From positions 1-64,000 of the forward strand of contig JAJYAM010000004.1 of the NCBI GenBank assembly GCA_021779535.1: 64,000 bases of DNA, written 5' to 3'. The translations under genes were made by a program, and so were the position numbers. The DNA comes from Pseudomonadota bacterium. Lineage in GTDB: Bacteria > Pseudomonadota > Gammaproteobacteria > Steroidobacterales > Steroidobacteraceae. The notes beneath the pieces were generated by a model that was not told the origin of the DNA, searched no databases, and saw nothing but the letters and a program-made list of their open reading frames with translations. Within the stretch, counting starts at the first letter, position 1. Each line of letters starts with the position of its first letter. Below are positions 49,148 through 57,422 of this stretch, one piece after another.

Positions 49148-50001
49148 GGTGCGCCACCGGACAATTTCGCGACGAACAGGTCGGCGACGTCCGGCGCGTG
49201 CAGCTCGCCCAACGCGGCCAGCGCGGCACGGTCCGCGCCCTCGTAGTACAGCAAGATTTTACCGAGGGAGCGCCGCTCGTAGAACGGGCCGAGCGCGCGC
49301 GCCTCGGCCAGCCGCGCCGGGTCGACGCTGAGCGCCGCGTAACGCGTGGCCAACGACTCGACCGACCCGTCGAGAACGATCCGGCCACGATCGACGAACA
49401 GCACGTCGGTCAGCAGGTTCTCGACTTCCTCGACCTGGTGGGTCGTCAACACGATCGTTCGGGATTCGTCCATGAAGTCCTCGACGAGCGCGTCGTAGAA
49501 CGCGCGCCGCGCGAGCAGATCGAGACCGAGCGTCGGTTCGTCGAGCACCAGGAGCTTCGCGTCGATGCCCATCGCGAGCGCCAGGTGAACCTGGGTCCGC
49601 ATGCCCTTCGACAATTCACGCACCCGGCGGTGAAGCGGGATCTGCGTCTTCGCGAGCATCGCGCGCGTGCGGTCGCGGCGGAAGCGCGGGTGGACCGCGG
49701 CAACGAAGTCCACCGCGCGATCGATCCGCAACCAACCCGGCAGCACCGCCGCGTCGGGGATGAACGACGCCTCGCGCATCAACCCGGCCCGCTCCCGCCA
49801 CGGATCGCGCCCGAGCACCCGCACGGTGCCTTCGTAACGGGTGAGTCCGAGCAGTGCGCGCAGGATCGAGGTCTTGCCGGCCCCGTTCGGACCGATCAGA
49901 CCGACGATGCGGCCGGGCTCGACCGAGAAGCAGACGCGATCGACCGCGAGGACGGCGCCGTATCGCTTGGTGAGGTCGCGCGCTTCGATGACCGGCGGCA
50001 T
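49144..50001 (-). CDS. ABC transporter ATPase (exporter)
   Basis: A 285-residue ATPase: Walker A GPNGAGKTSILRALLG, the signature region LSKGMRTQVHLALAM, Walker B KLLVLDEPTLGLD and H-loop TTHQVEEVE. ATG at 50001 is chosen because GGAG lies nine bases upstream. It is the middle gene of the GntR-ATPase-permease operon. Confidence 0.9.
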   Translation of the reverse strand: MPPVIEARDLTKRYGAVLAVDRVCFSVEPGRIVGLIGPNGAGKTSILRALLGLTRYEGTVRVLGRDPWRERAGLMREASFIPDAAVLPGWLRIDRAVDFVAAVHPRFRRDRTRAMLAKTQIPLHRRVRELSKGMRTQVHLALAMGIDAKLLVLDEPTLGLDLLARRAFYDALVEDFMDESRTIVLTTHQVEEVENLLTDVLFVDRGRIVLDGSVESLATRYAALSVDPARLAEARALGPFYERRSLGKILLYYEGADRAALAALGELHAPDVADLFVAKLSGGAP

Positions 50002-50017
50002 CTCGAGTCTCCGCGCC

Positions 50018-50380
50018 TCAGGCGCGATCGGCGTCGCGAGCGAGGAGATCCTCGATCGACAGGCCGAGACGGCGGATGGACGCCGCAATCCGCGGCCAAT
50101 CTTCGTTGAGAAAGCGTTCGCGTTCGCCGGCGAACAGCGCCGCGCGCGCGCCGGCACCAACGTAGAAGCCGAGGCCGCGCCGCTTTTCGACGAGTCCATC
50201 GTCCACCAGCCGCTGATAGGCCTTCATCACGGTCAACGGGTTCAGCCGACAGTCGGCTGCGACGCTGCGGACCGACGGCAGGGGGTCGCCGTCGCGCAAG
50301 GATTGGTCGAGGATCCGCGCGATCAGCCGATCCTGCAATTGCCGGTAAATCGGCTGGCGGTCATTCCATTCGTCGCGCAT
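50018..50380 (-). CDS. GntR/YtrA-family transcriptional regulator
   Basis: A 120-residue regulator with an N-terminal winged helix-turn-helix (QPIYRQLQDRLIARILDQSL followed by PLPSVRSVAADCRLNPLTVM) and a short C-terminal dimerisation region, the size typical of YtrA regulators. The 26-base palindrome directly upstream (50383-50408) is its likely operator. No ribosome site precedes the ATG at 50380, so the message may be nearly leaderless or start at a GTG at 50395. It controls the ABC exporter behind it. Confidence 0.86.
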   Translation of the reverse strand: MRDEWNDRQPIYRQLQDRLIARILDQSLRDGDPLPSVRSVAADCRLNPLTVMKAYQRLVDDGLVEKRRGLGFYVGAGARAALFAGERERFLNEDWPRIAASIRRLGLSIEDLLARDADRA

Positions 50381-50382
50381 TT

Positions 50383-50408
50383 TACATACATACACTGGTA
50401 TCTATGTA
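50383..50408. promoter_or_regulatory. 26-base palindromic operator upstream of the GntR gene
   Basis: TACATACATAC (50383-50393) and GTATCTATGTA (50398-50408) form inverted arms matching at 10 of 11 positions around ACTG. The element is AT-rich, lies two bases from the gntR ATG, and is the obvious candidate for autoregulation. Confidence 0.65.
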
Positions 50409-50524
50409 CAACACTAAACCGAAAACCGGCGCCGATCAAGCCCGGCCGGTGTCGCGATAACCCGCCGAGCGCGGTCGGCACGTTAATGGCAACGGCGAAA
50501 CCCGCACACGTATGCTTACGCCCC

Positions 50525-51157
50525 ATGGAGCGGGTCGACCACGATGCGGAACTGATGCTTCGCTATGCGAGCGGCGACGTCGGTGCGTTCGAGAGGCTCT
50601 ATGCACGGCACAAGGGTCCGTTGTATCGCTACCTGCTGCGGCAGGTCCATGATCCGGCGATCGCGAGCGATCTGTTCCAGGAGGTTTGGTCGCGGATCAT
50701 CGCGGCGCGCAACCGCTACGAGATCCGGGCGAAGTTTGCGACGTTCCTGTTCCAGGTTGCGCATCATTGCACGATCGATCACTACCGGCGACGGCGCACC
50801 CTGCCCGGCGAGGAATCCTTCGACGAGAAATCGTCGATCGAGATCGAACCGGCGTCGCCCGAGCACGAGCAACCCGACCGGATCGCGGAGCGCGGCGAGC
50901 AGCAGTCGGCGCTGCTCGCCGCGATCGCCGCGTTACCGGCGGAACAACGCGAAGCGTTCCTGCTGCGCGAGGAGGCGGGACTCGACGTCGAGGAGATCGC
51001 GCGCGTGACCGGCGTCGGCATCGAAACCGCGAAGAGCCGGGTGCGCTACGCGATCCGCAAACTCCGGCACGCGCTCGCCGAGCGCGCGACCGCACCAGCC
51101 GTCACGATCGAAGAAGCCGTCGCGGAGAGCCCCTGCGCGCGCGACATGAGCGGATGA
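50525..51157 (+). CDS. ECF-type RNA polymerase sigma factor
   Basis: A 210-residue sigma factor with region 2 (HDAELMLRYASGDVGAFERL to FATFLFQVAHHCTIDHYRRR) and region 4 (LPAEQREAFLLREEAGLDVE followed by EIARVTGVGIETAKSRVRYA). The linker is acidic and the tail is extended. ATG at 50525 has no ribosome site; GGCAAC and CGTATG at 50488-50514 could be an ECF-type self-promoter giving an almost leaderless message. It pairs with the probable anti-sigma gene ten bases downstream. Confidence 0.9.
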   Translation: MERVDHDAELMLRYASGDVGAFERLYARHKGPLYRYLLRQVHDPAIASDLFQEVWSRIIAARNRYEIRAKFATFLFQVAHHCTIDHYRRRRTLPGEESFDEKSSIEIEPASPEHEQPDRIAERGEQQSALLAAIAALPAEQREAFLLREEAGLDVEEIARVTGVGIETAKSRVRYAIRKLRHALAERATAPAVTIEEAVAESPCARDMSG

Positions 51158-51167
51158 GGACCCGAAG

Positions 51168-51650
51168 ATGATCGACCTGGAGCCTGGAGAACTGGAGCGT
51201 TATCTGCGCGGCGACGACGAATTGAGCGCCGCGTACCGGCGCCTCCCGCAAGCCGCGCCGCCGCGCATCGCGGACCGGCGCGTGCTCGAACGCGCGCGCG
51301 TCGCGGCCCGGCACCGCCCCCGACGCGAAGCGCTTGCCTACGCCGCGAGTGCGCTGCTCGCGCTCGCGGTGTTGTTCGCGTTCGAGATCCATCCGGGCGA
51401 CCGGCGCTCCGCGGACGACGCTCCGCACTTCGTTCGAACCGCGATGCGCAGCAACCGCGCCGCCGCGTGGCGGGTGACCGATCCGGCGACGAACCGCGCG
51501 ATCGGCTCGACGCGTTGCGCGACCCGACCCGTGCGACCCGCACCGGATGCCGGCGATTCCGCGAGAGCGGCCCGGGGTTTCCCATCACGCACCGCCGGGG
51601 CACGCCCAAAACTGCGCGAACCGTGCTCGCCGCGCGGGCGTTTACGCTAA
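51168..51650 (+). pseudogene. Probable membrane anti-sigma-like partner, apparently frameshifted
   Basis: The first part of the 160-residue frame (MIDLEPGELERYLRGDDELS, AAYRRLPQAAPP and a membrane helix at about residues 62-75) fits the small gene that follows this kind of sigma factor. After about base 51467 the reading frame turns into Arg/Ala/Pro-rich sequence, while another frame of the same strand reads RDRLDALRD (51497-51523) and [13 protein letters not shown] (51548-51586), which look like the expected C-terminus. A frameshift, or a sequence error, is likely. ATG at 51168 follows GGACCCGAAG. Confidence 0.55.
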
Positions 51651-51678
51651 CATCGGCCTTTTCGACCGGAGCCTTCGG

Positions 51679-52656
51679 ATGAAATCACCCATCACCGTCA
51701 CGATCACCGGCGCCGCCGGCAACATCGGCTACGCTCTCGCGTTTCGCGTCGCGTCGGGGGCGATGCTCGGACCCGATCAGCCGATTCGACTGAACCTCCT
51801 CGAGATCCCTGCCGCGGTTGGTGCAGCGCGCGGCGTCGTGATGGAACTCTGCGACTGCGCGTTTCCGACGTTGCAGTCGGTGACGGCGACCGACGATACC
51901 GAGACCGCGTTTCGTGACTGCGGCGTTGCGCTGCTCGTCGGGGCGCGTCCGCGCGGGCCCGGAATGGAGCGCAAGGACCTCCTGCTCGCGAACGCGCAGA
52001 TCTTTTCGGCGCAAGGCAAGGCCCTCGATCACGTCGCGCGCCGCGACGTGCGGGTACTCGTCGTCGGTAATCCGGCGAACACCAACGCACTGATCGCGCA
52101 GCGCAACGCGCCGTCGCTGCCGGCGGGCAACTTCACCGCGATGACCCGCCTCGACCACAACCGCGGAGTCGCGCTGCTCGCCGAGAAGACCGGCCGATCG
52201 GTCACCCAGGTCCGGAAATTCGTGGTCTGGGGCAACCACTCGGCGACGCAGTACCCGGACCTGCATCACGCCACCGTCGACGGCCAGCCGGCGCTCTCGA
52301 AGGTCGACGCGAACTGGTTCCGCGAGACGTTCATCCCCACCGTGCAGCAACGCGGCGCGGCGATCATCAAGGCGCGGGGCAGCTCCTCGGCCGCGTCGGC
52401 GGCCTCGGCGGCGATCGATCACGTGCGCACCTGGGTGCACGGCACCGCCGACGACGATTGGGTCAGCATGTCGGTGCCGTCGGACGGCAGCTATGGGATT
52501 CCCGCGGGGGTGATCTACTCGGTCCCGGTGACCTGTCGGGGCGGCGAGTACCGGATCGTGCAGAACCTTCCGATCGACCCGTTCAGCCGCGAGAAGATGG
52601 ATGCGACCCTTCGCGAACTGCACGAGGAACGCGACGGCGTGAAGGATCTGTTATGA
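51679..52656 (+). CDS. mdh: Malate dehydrogenase
   Basis: Interconverts malate and oxaloacetate in the TCA cycle. The 325-residue protein opens [20 protein letters not shown] and contains [23 protein letters not shown] and the catalytic-His block [17 protein letters not shown]. This is the type found in betaproteobacteria and some gammaproteobacteria rather than the E. coli-type enzyme. GGAG (51668-51671) lies seven bases before the ATG. It precedes dinB by 20 bases. Confidence 0.95.
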   Translation: MKSPITVTITGAAGNIGYALAFRVASGAMLGPDQPIRLNLLEIPAAVGAARGVVMELCDCAFPTLQSVTATDDTETAFRDCGVALLVGARPRGPGMERKDLLLANAQIFSAQGKALDHVARRDVRVLVVGNPANTNALIAQRNAPSLPAGNFTAMTRLDHNRGVALLAEKTGRSVTQVRKFVVWGNHSATQYPDLHHATVDGQPALSKVDANWFRETFIPTVQQRGAAIIKARGSSSAASAASAAIDHVRTWVHGTADDDWVSMSVPSDGSYGIPAGVIYSVPVTCRGGEYRIVQNLPIDPFSREKMDATLRELHEERDGVKDLL

Positions 52657-52676
52657 CGCGACCCGGCGCGCCCTGA

Positions 52677-53846
52677 ATGGAGCCGCGGTCGATCCTGCAC
52701 GTCGACATGGACGCGTTCTATGCGTCCGTCGAGGTGCGGGACCGGCCTGAACTCGCGGGGCTTCCACTGATCGTCGGTCATCCCGGCCCGCGCGGCGTCG
52801 TCGCGGCCGCCAGCTACGCGGTCCGCCGGTTCGGAGTCCACTCGGCGATGCCGATCGCGGCGGCGCGCCGGCTGTGCCCGCAAGCGATCGTCGTGCCGCC
52901 GCGAATTGCGCGTTACCAGGAAGTCTCGGCGCAAGCCTTCGCCATCTTCGAGTCCTTCACGCCGCTGGTCGAGCCCTTGTCGCTCGACGAAGCGTTCCTC
53001 GACGTGACCGCGAGCCGGCGCCTGTTCGGCGAACCGGTCGCGATCGCCGAACGGCTCAGGGAAAGAGTGCGCCAAGCGCTCGGTCTGACCGCCTCGGTCG
53101 GCGTCGCGCCGAACAAGCTGGTCGCGAAGATCGCCTCGGATCTTCGCAAACCCGACGGACTCTGCCGGATCGGGGCCGACGAGCTGCCGCACGCCCTCGA
53201 CGATCTGCCGATCGAGCGTCTCTGGGGAATCGGGACGAAGACCTTGCCGCGCGTGCACGCCGCCGGGATACGGCGCTTCCGGGACCTGCGGATCGCACGC
53301 GAGGAAACGCTGCGCGCGCTGTTCGGGCGGCATGCCGGCGCGATGCGCCGGCGCGCCGCGGGAATCGACGAGCGCCCGGTGGTTCGACCGAGCGAGGAGC
53401 GGTCGATCAGCGCCGAATGCACGTTCGAGTCCGATCTCGACGACCTCGGCGCGTTGCGCACCGAGCTGGCTCGCCTGGTCGACCGGGTCGGGACCCGGTT
53501 GCGACGCACCGAAGCGGCCGCGGCACAGGTCGCGATCAAGGTACGGACCGCGGACTTCGCGACGAACCACCGGCAGCGCTCGTTCGAGCCGCCGGCACGC
53601 GACACCGCAACGCTGTGGCGCATGGCCGACGCGATGCTCTCGGAATGGCTCGCCGAACGTCCGCGGGCCTCGATCCGCCTGCTCGGCGTCGCCGTGTCGG
53701 ACCTCGAAACCCAAGCTCAATCCGACCTGTTCGGGGCGCCGGACGCGCGGGCATCGCAGATCGATACGACGGTCGACGAGGTCCGCCGGCGCTTCGGCGC
53801 GTCGCGCATCCTGCGCGCGACCCAGATCCGAAGGGATCCGCACTGA
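52677..53846 (+). CDS. dinB: DNA polymerase IV
   Basis: A Y-family translesion polymerase of 389 residues. ILHVDMDAFYASVEVRD and SLDEAFLDVTASRRL carry the catalytic carboxylates; the thumb helix-hairpin-helix region LWGIGTKTLPRVHAAGI and a little-finger domain follow. No LexA-type operator was recognised upstream. It lacks an obvious C-terminal beta-clamp motif, although ETQAQSDLFG near residue 350 includes QSDLF, which fits a clamp-binding motif. Confidence 0.95.
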   Translation: MEPRSILHVDMDAFYASVEVRDRPELAGLPLIVGHPGPRGVVAAASYAVRRFGVHSAMPIAAARRLCPQAIVVPPRIARYQEVSAQAFAIFESFTPLVEPLSLDEAFLDVTASRRLFGEPVAIAERLRERVRQALGLTASVGVAPNKLVAKIASDLRKPDGLCRIGADELPHALDDLPIERLWGIGTKTLPRVHAAGIRRFRDLRIAREETLRALFGRHAGAMRRRAAGIDERPVVRPSEERSISAECTFESDLDDLGALRTELARLVDRVGTRLRRTEAAAAQVAIKVRTADFATNHRQRSFEPPARDTATLWRMADAMLSEWLAERPRASIRLLGVAVSDLETQAQSDLFGAPDARASQIDTTVDEVRRRFGASRILRATQIRRDPH

Positions 53847-53867
53847 GCGCCGTCGCCACGCGCGGCT

Positions 53868-53876
53868 TGGTATCAT
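53868..53876 (+). promoter_or_regulatory. Extended -10 element before gspA
   Basis: TGG-TATCAT (53868-53876) is an extended -10 about a dozen bases before the gspA ATG at 53888, which would make the message nearly leaderless. Confidence 0.35.
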
Positions 53877-53887
53877 CGGCAACCGGC

Positions 53888-54979
53888 ATGTACACGAGCT
53901 ACTTCGGCCTCGGCGAAAAGCCGTTCTCGATCACGCCGGATCCCCGTTATCTCTACATGAGCGGACGGCACGCCGAGGCGCTCGCGCACCTGCTCTACGG
54001 AATCAACGAATCCGGCGGTTTCGTGCAGTTGACCGGCGAGGTCGGCACCGGCAAGACGACGGTCGTCCGAACGCTCCTGTCGCGGATGCCGGCCCACGCG
54101 GATGTGGCGCTGATCCTGAACCCACGCGTGACGCCGACCGAGTTCTTGCAGAGCATCTGCGAGGAGCTCGGCGTGCCGATCAGCGACGCGGAACGCCGCA
54201 GCCTCAAGCGCCTCGTGGATGCCCTGAACCGGCGCTTGCTGTCGGCGCACGCCGCCGGGCGGCGCGTGGTCTTGATCGTCGACGAAGCGCAAAACCTCTC
54301 GCCCGAGGTGCTCGAGCACGTGCGTTTGCTCACCAACCTCGAGACCCCGACGCAAAAGCTCCTGCAAATCCTCCTGATCGGACAACCGGAACTTCGCACG
54401 CTGCTCGACCTGCCGGAGTTGCGCCAGCTCGCGCAGCGGGTCACGGGCCGCTACCATCTCGAACCCTTGACCGGCGCGGAAACGCGCCACTACGTGCGCC
54501 ATCGGATGCGGGTCGCGGGCGCGACCAGCGAGATCTTCACGGCCGGCGCGCTGCGCGAGGTGCACCGCATTTCCGGCGGCATTCCGCGGGTGATCAACGT
54601 GTGCTGCGACCGGGCCCTGCTCGGCGCTTACGCGTCCGAAGCGCGCAAGCTGAACGCGCGGCTCGTGCGGCGCGCGGCCGGCGAGGTCTACGGACGGCGC
54701 TTCGCGCCGGCATGGCTCGGCTGGATCGCCGCCGCGGTCGCCGCACTGGGCGTGGCGACCGCGCTCGTCGGCGGCTGGCAAGCGTGGCGCGGCGGGCCGC
54801 GAGATCCCGCGAGGACCGCGGGCGACGCTGCGCGCGCGATCGGGCCGATCGCCCGCGGGTCCGTCGAATCGCGGGGCAGGATGCGGGGCGAAAGCCGGTC
54901 CGCGCCGCCGGCGCCAGCGCCAGCGCCAGCGCCAGCGCCGGATTTGACGAGCGGCGCGCCGCCGCGCTCCACGGACTGA
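53888..54979 (+). CDS. gspA: AAA ATPase of the GspA/ExeA family
   Basis: A 363-residue inner-membrane ATPase that, with GspB, helps the type II secretin assemble through the peptidoglycan. It starts MYTSYFGLGEKPFSITPDPR; Walker A is GEVGTGKT (50-57), Walker B RVVLIVDEAQNL, and a membrane helix lies at about 275-296. The C-terminal peptidoglycan-binding domain of Aeromonas ExeA is absent; instead there is an Ala-Pro repeat tail encoded by (GCCAGC)n at about 54914-54941. No other gsp genes are in the window. Confidence 0.9.
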   Translation: MYTSYFGLGEKPFSITPDPRYLYMSGRHAEALAHLLYGINESGGFVQLTGEVGTGKTTVVRTLLSRMPAHADVALILNPRVTPTEFLQSICEELGVPISDAERRSLKRLVDALNRRLLSAHAAGRRVVLIVDEAQNLSPEVLEHVRLLTNLETPTQKLLQILLIGQPELRTLLDLPELRQLAQRVTGRYHLEPLTGAETRHYVRHRMRVAGATSEIFTAGALREVHRISGGIPRVINVCCDRALLGAYASEARKLNARLVRRAAGEVYGRRFAPAWLGWIAAAVAALGVATALVGGWQAWRGGPRDPARTAGDAARAIGPIARGSVESRGRMRGESRSAPPAPAPAPAPAPDLTSGAPPRSTD

Positions 54980-54991
54980 GGAACAAGCGGG

Positions 54992-55690
54992 ATGTCGTTC
55001 ATCCTCGACGCGCTGAAGAAATCGGAGGCCGAGCGGCAACGCCAGGCGAGCCCGGGCCTGATCGAGCCCGCGATGGTGCGTCCGCGCGGCAGCCCGAGGA
55101 CGCTCACGATCGGACTGCTCGCGTTGCTCGGTGTCAACTCGTTGGTACTCGGGATCGTGCTGCTGCGACGCCCCTCGGCGAGTGCCCCGTCCCGCGCGCG
55201 GCCCGCGGCGACCGCGACGGCGCTCCCGGCGTCCGCGGCAGTCCCTGGTGCACCGCACTCGAGGCCGGACGCCGCGCCGATGCCGAGCGGATCGGCGCTG
55301 CCGTCGGCGGGCGACGCCGCGGGGTTTGCGCCGGAAGTCCCGGTAACCTCGCCGGAGAATCCGATCGTCGCCGAAGCCCGCGCGCGATTGAACGCGGCCG
55401 GATCCCCACCGTCGGCACCCGCGGACGGCACCGCACCGGACGATCACTCGAACCTCGAGACATTGCCGACGCTCGCGCAGGTGCACTTCGCGGGCACCGA
55501 CACGCTGCCGCCGCTGCACCTGGACGTCCACGTGTATTCGCCGGACCCGGCGCAACGGTTCGTGTTCATCAACGGACACAAATACGTCGAGGGCTCGACC
55601 CTCGCCGAAGGCCCCCGGATCGTGCGGATCCGGCCCGACGGCGTCGAGCTCGCCTATCACGGCCGTCGGTTCCTGCTGCCGCGGCGCTGA
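54992..55690 (+). CDS. gspB: Type II secretion assembly factor GspB
   Basis: A 232-residue protein with the diagnostic opening MSFILDALKKSEAERQRQ, a membrane helix (about 37-58), a Pro/Ala-rich periplasmic linker and a C-terminal GspB domain (LDVHVYSPDPAQRFVFINGH followed by KYVEGSTL). It is the membrane partner of GspA, 12 bases upstream. Confidence 0.9.
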   Translation: MSFILDALKKSEAERQRQASPGLIEPAMVRPRGSPRTLTIGLLALLGVNSLVLGIVLLRRPSASAPSRARPAATATALPASAAVPGAPHSRPDAAPMPSGSALPSAGDAAGFAPEVPVTSPENPIVAEARARLNAAGSPPSAPADGTAPDDHSNLETLPTLAQVHFAGTDTLPPLHLDVHVYSPDPAQRFVFINGHKYVEGSTLAEGPRIVRIRPDGVELAYHGRRFLLPRR

Positions 55691-55827
55691 TTCGGAGCGC
55701 GGAACGTCATCCGGTCGACGAGGAGGCCCACGGGTCGCCGGGTGTCGTTCGATCGCGGTGGCTTGCGCGACAGCCCGTCGCTACCATGGGGGGTGCGAGC
55801 CGTGGGGGTTCGCGAGGGCCGCTGTTC

Positions 55828-56757
55828 GTGGATTCCAGATCGATCATCCGCGCCGCCTGCGCAGTCCTGATCTATTGCGTCTCGTTGGGCGCCGCGGCGG
55901 CGGCGATTCTCGGCGGCACGATCCGGTTTCCGGGCAGCGACGACCCGGCGATGACCGTGTACGTGTATTCGCTCGACGCCGCGCGATTGCGCGCGCTGTC
56001 CGTACCCCATGGGCGGCGGGGTTTTCATTTCGCGGTACCGTCGGGCCGATACGTCGTGTTCGCCGCACCGAACGGCGCGGGCGCACCGGACGTCTATGGC
56101 GGATACACCCACTGCAGCGGCAGCCCGCCGCCGAGCAGCCCGACCCGGTGCGACGATCACAGCCTGCGCACCGTCGTCATCGATCGTCGAACGCGGCGCG
56201 TCGACGTCGCGATCGACGATTGGTCGTTGAGCGATGCGGACGCGAACGCGCTCGATCGGATCCGTGGATTGTCGGCGACGGCCGGCCCTCCGCCCGAAGG
56301 GGCGCCGCGATTCTCCGAATACCCGGCCGCCGCGGCGATGGCCGCCACGACCAAACTCGCGGCACCCGCGGCCAGGCGGCTGGGACGCCTCGCACTGAGC
56401 CTCCGCGACCGCATGAAACTGCGCGACGTGCTGGCCGCCGGGCCGAATTTCGCCGGCGACGTGACCCTCGACGTGGCGCACTGCGGCGCCCATTGCTTGC
56501 GTATTCTCCTGCTAGACTGGCGCGGTGGTGGCGTGGTCGACGTACCGGATCTCGCCGCGGTCGACGACGACCTGCCGTGCAGGACGTCGGAAGCGGTGCT
56601 GTTCCGGCGCGACAGCCGGTTGCTCAGCGTGACCCGGATGCGCGGTCGCGTGATCGCGACCCAGTATTATCTGTGGGATCCGACGGCCGCTTCGCTGCGC
56701 TTGCTCGCGGTGTACCCGCGTAAGCCGAGCCAATACTGCGCGGTCGATCCGCCGTAG
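55828..56757 (+). CDS. Secreted two-domain protein of unknown function
   Basis: About 309 residues with an N-terminal signal peptide (IIRAACAVLIYCVSLGAAAA). The first half (FPGSDDPAMTVYVYSLDAAR to RRVDVAIDDWSL) looks like a small beta-sandwich carrying cysteines in THCSGSPPPSSPTRC. The second half (GPNFAGDVTLDVAHCGAHCL to SQYC) resembles secreted NFAG..C..C proteins of unknown role, with paired cysteines suggesting disulfides. GTG at 55828 has GAGG upstream; an ATG at 55786 would add 14 residues. It lies behind gspAB, so it could be a secreted substrate. Confidence 0.6.
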   Translation: MDSRSIIRAACAVLIYCVSLGAAAAAILGGTIRFPGSDDPAMTVYVYSLDAARLRALSVPHGRRGFHFAVPSGRYVVFAAPNGAGAPDVYGGYTHCSGSPPPSSPTRCDDHSLRTVVIDRRTRRVDVAIDDWSLSDADANALDRIRGLSATAGPPPEGAPRFSEYPAAAAMAATTKLAAPAARRLGRLALSLRDRMKLRDVLAAGPNFAGDVTLDVAHCGAHCLRILLLDWRGGGVVDVPDLAAVDDDLPCRTSEAVLFRRDSRLLSVTRMRGRVIATQYYLWDPTAASLRLLAVYPRKPSQYCAVDPP

Positions 56758-56810
56758 AGGCGCTCGGCCGGGCCGGGCGGCAGCCGTGCTGCGAAGAGTT
56801 CAGAACGACG

Positions 56811-57422
56811 ATGCGAAAAATATTCACATTGACGATGCGCGGGCTGGTCACGGTCCTGCCGGTCGCGCTGACGGTATACGTGATCTGGTGGGCGGTACAC
56901 TCGGTCGAGCTGATGCTGCGCCATCTGCTGATCACATTCGACATCGTCAGTCCCGCACACTACTGGCCGGGTCTCGGCCTGCTCGCCGGCTTCCTGGTCC
57001 TGCTGCTGATCGGCAGCCTGGTCAACGCGTACGCCGGCCGGATCGTCCTCAAATACTGGGACGAACTCCTGGGGCGAATCCCGTTCGTGAAGACCCTGTA
57101 CGGGGGATTTCGCGACGTCGTGAGCCTGTTGCCGTCCGGCAGCGGTGACCGTCGCGACTTGCAACGCGTCGTGGTCGCGCACTTCGGCGAAGTGCGCGCG
57201 ATCGGCTTCGTCACCCGTGAAGACGTGCCGGCGGCACTCGCCGCACGCGACGGCGAGGACCTGGTGACCGTCTATTTCCCGATGAGTTACGCATTCGGCG
57301 GTTACACGATCTACCTGCCGCGCCGGCTCCTGGAGCCGCTCGACATCTCGGTCGAGGACGCGATGCGTCTCGCGATCACCGCGGGACTGACCGCCGCCGG
57401 CTCGCGTCACGGCGCTCCATGA
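56811..57422 (+). CDS. DUF502 membrane protein
   Basis: A 203-residue protein with two N-terminal membrane helices (TMRGLVTVLPVALTVYVIWW and GLLAGFLVLLLIGSLVNAYA), the conserved LLGRIPFVKTLYGGFRDVVS block and a soluble C-terminal part. DUF502 proteins are widespread and uncharacterised. ATG at 56811. Its stop overlaps the next ATG by four bases. Confidence 0.9.
   Translation: MRKIFTLTMRGLVTVLPVALTVYVIWWAVHSVELMLRHLLITFDIVSPAHYWPGLGLLAGFLVLLLIGSLVNAYAGRIVLKYWDELLGRIPFVKTLYGGFRDVVSLLPSGSGDRRDLQRVVVAHFGEVRAIGFVTREDVPAALAARDGEDLVTVYFPMSYAFGGYTIYLPRRLLEPLDISVEDAMRLAITAGLTAAGSRHGAP

Noticed and set aside
54914..54941. CRISPR-like or satellite array from the GCCAGC repeats
   Set aside because: Only a few copies of a 6-base unit encoding Ala-Pro in the gspA tail; no spacers.
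53332..56757. One giant plus-strand protein spanning dinB, gspA and gspB
   Set aside because: Only its last 309 residues look like a protein with a signal peptide; the rest is out of frame with dinB, gspA and gspB.
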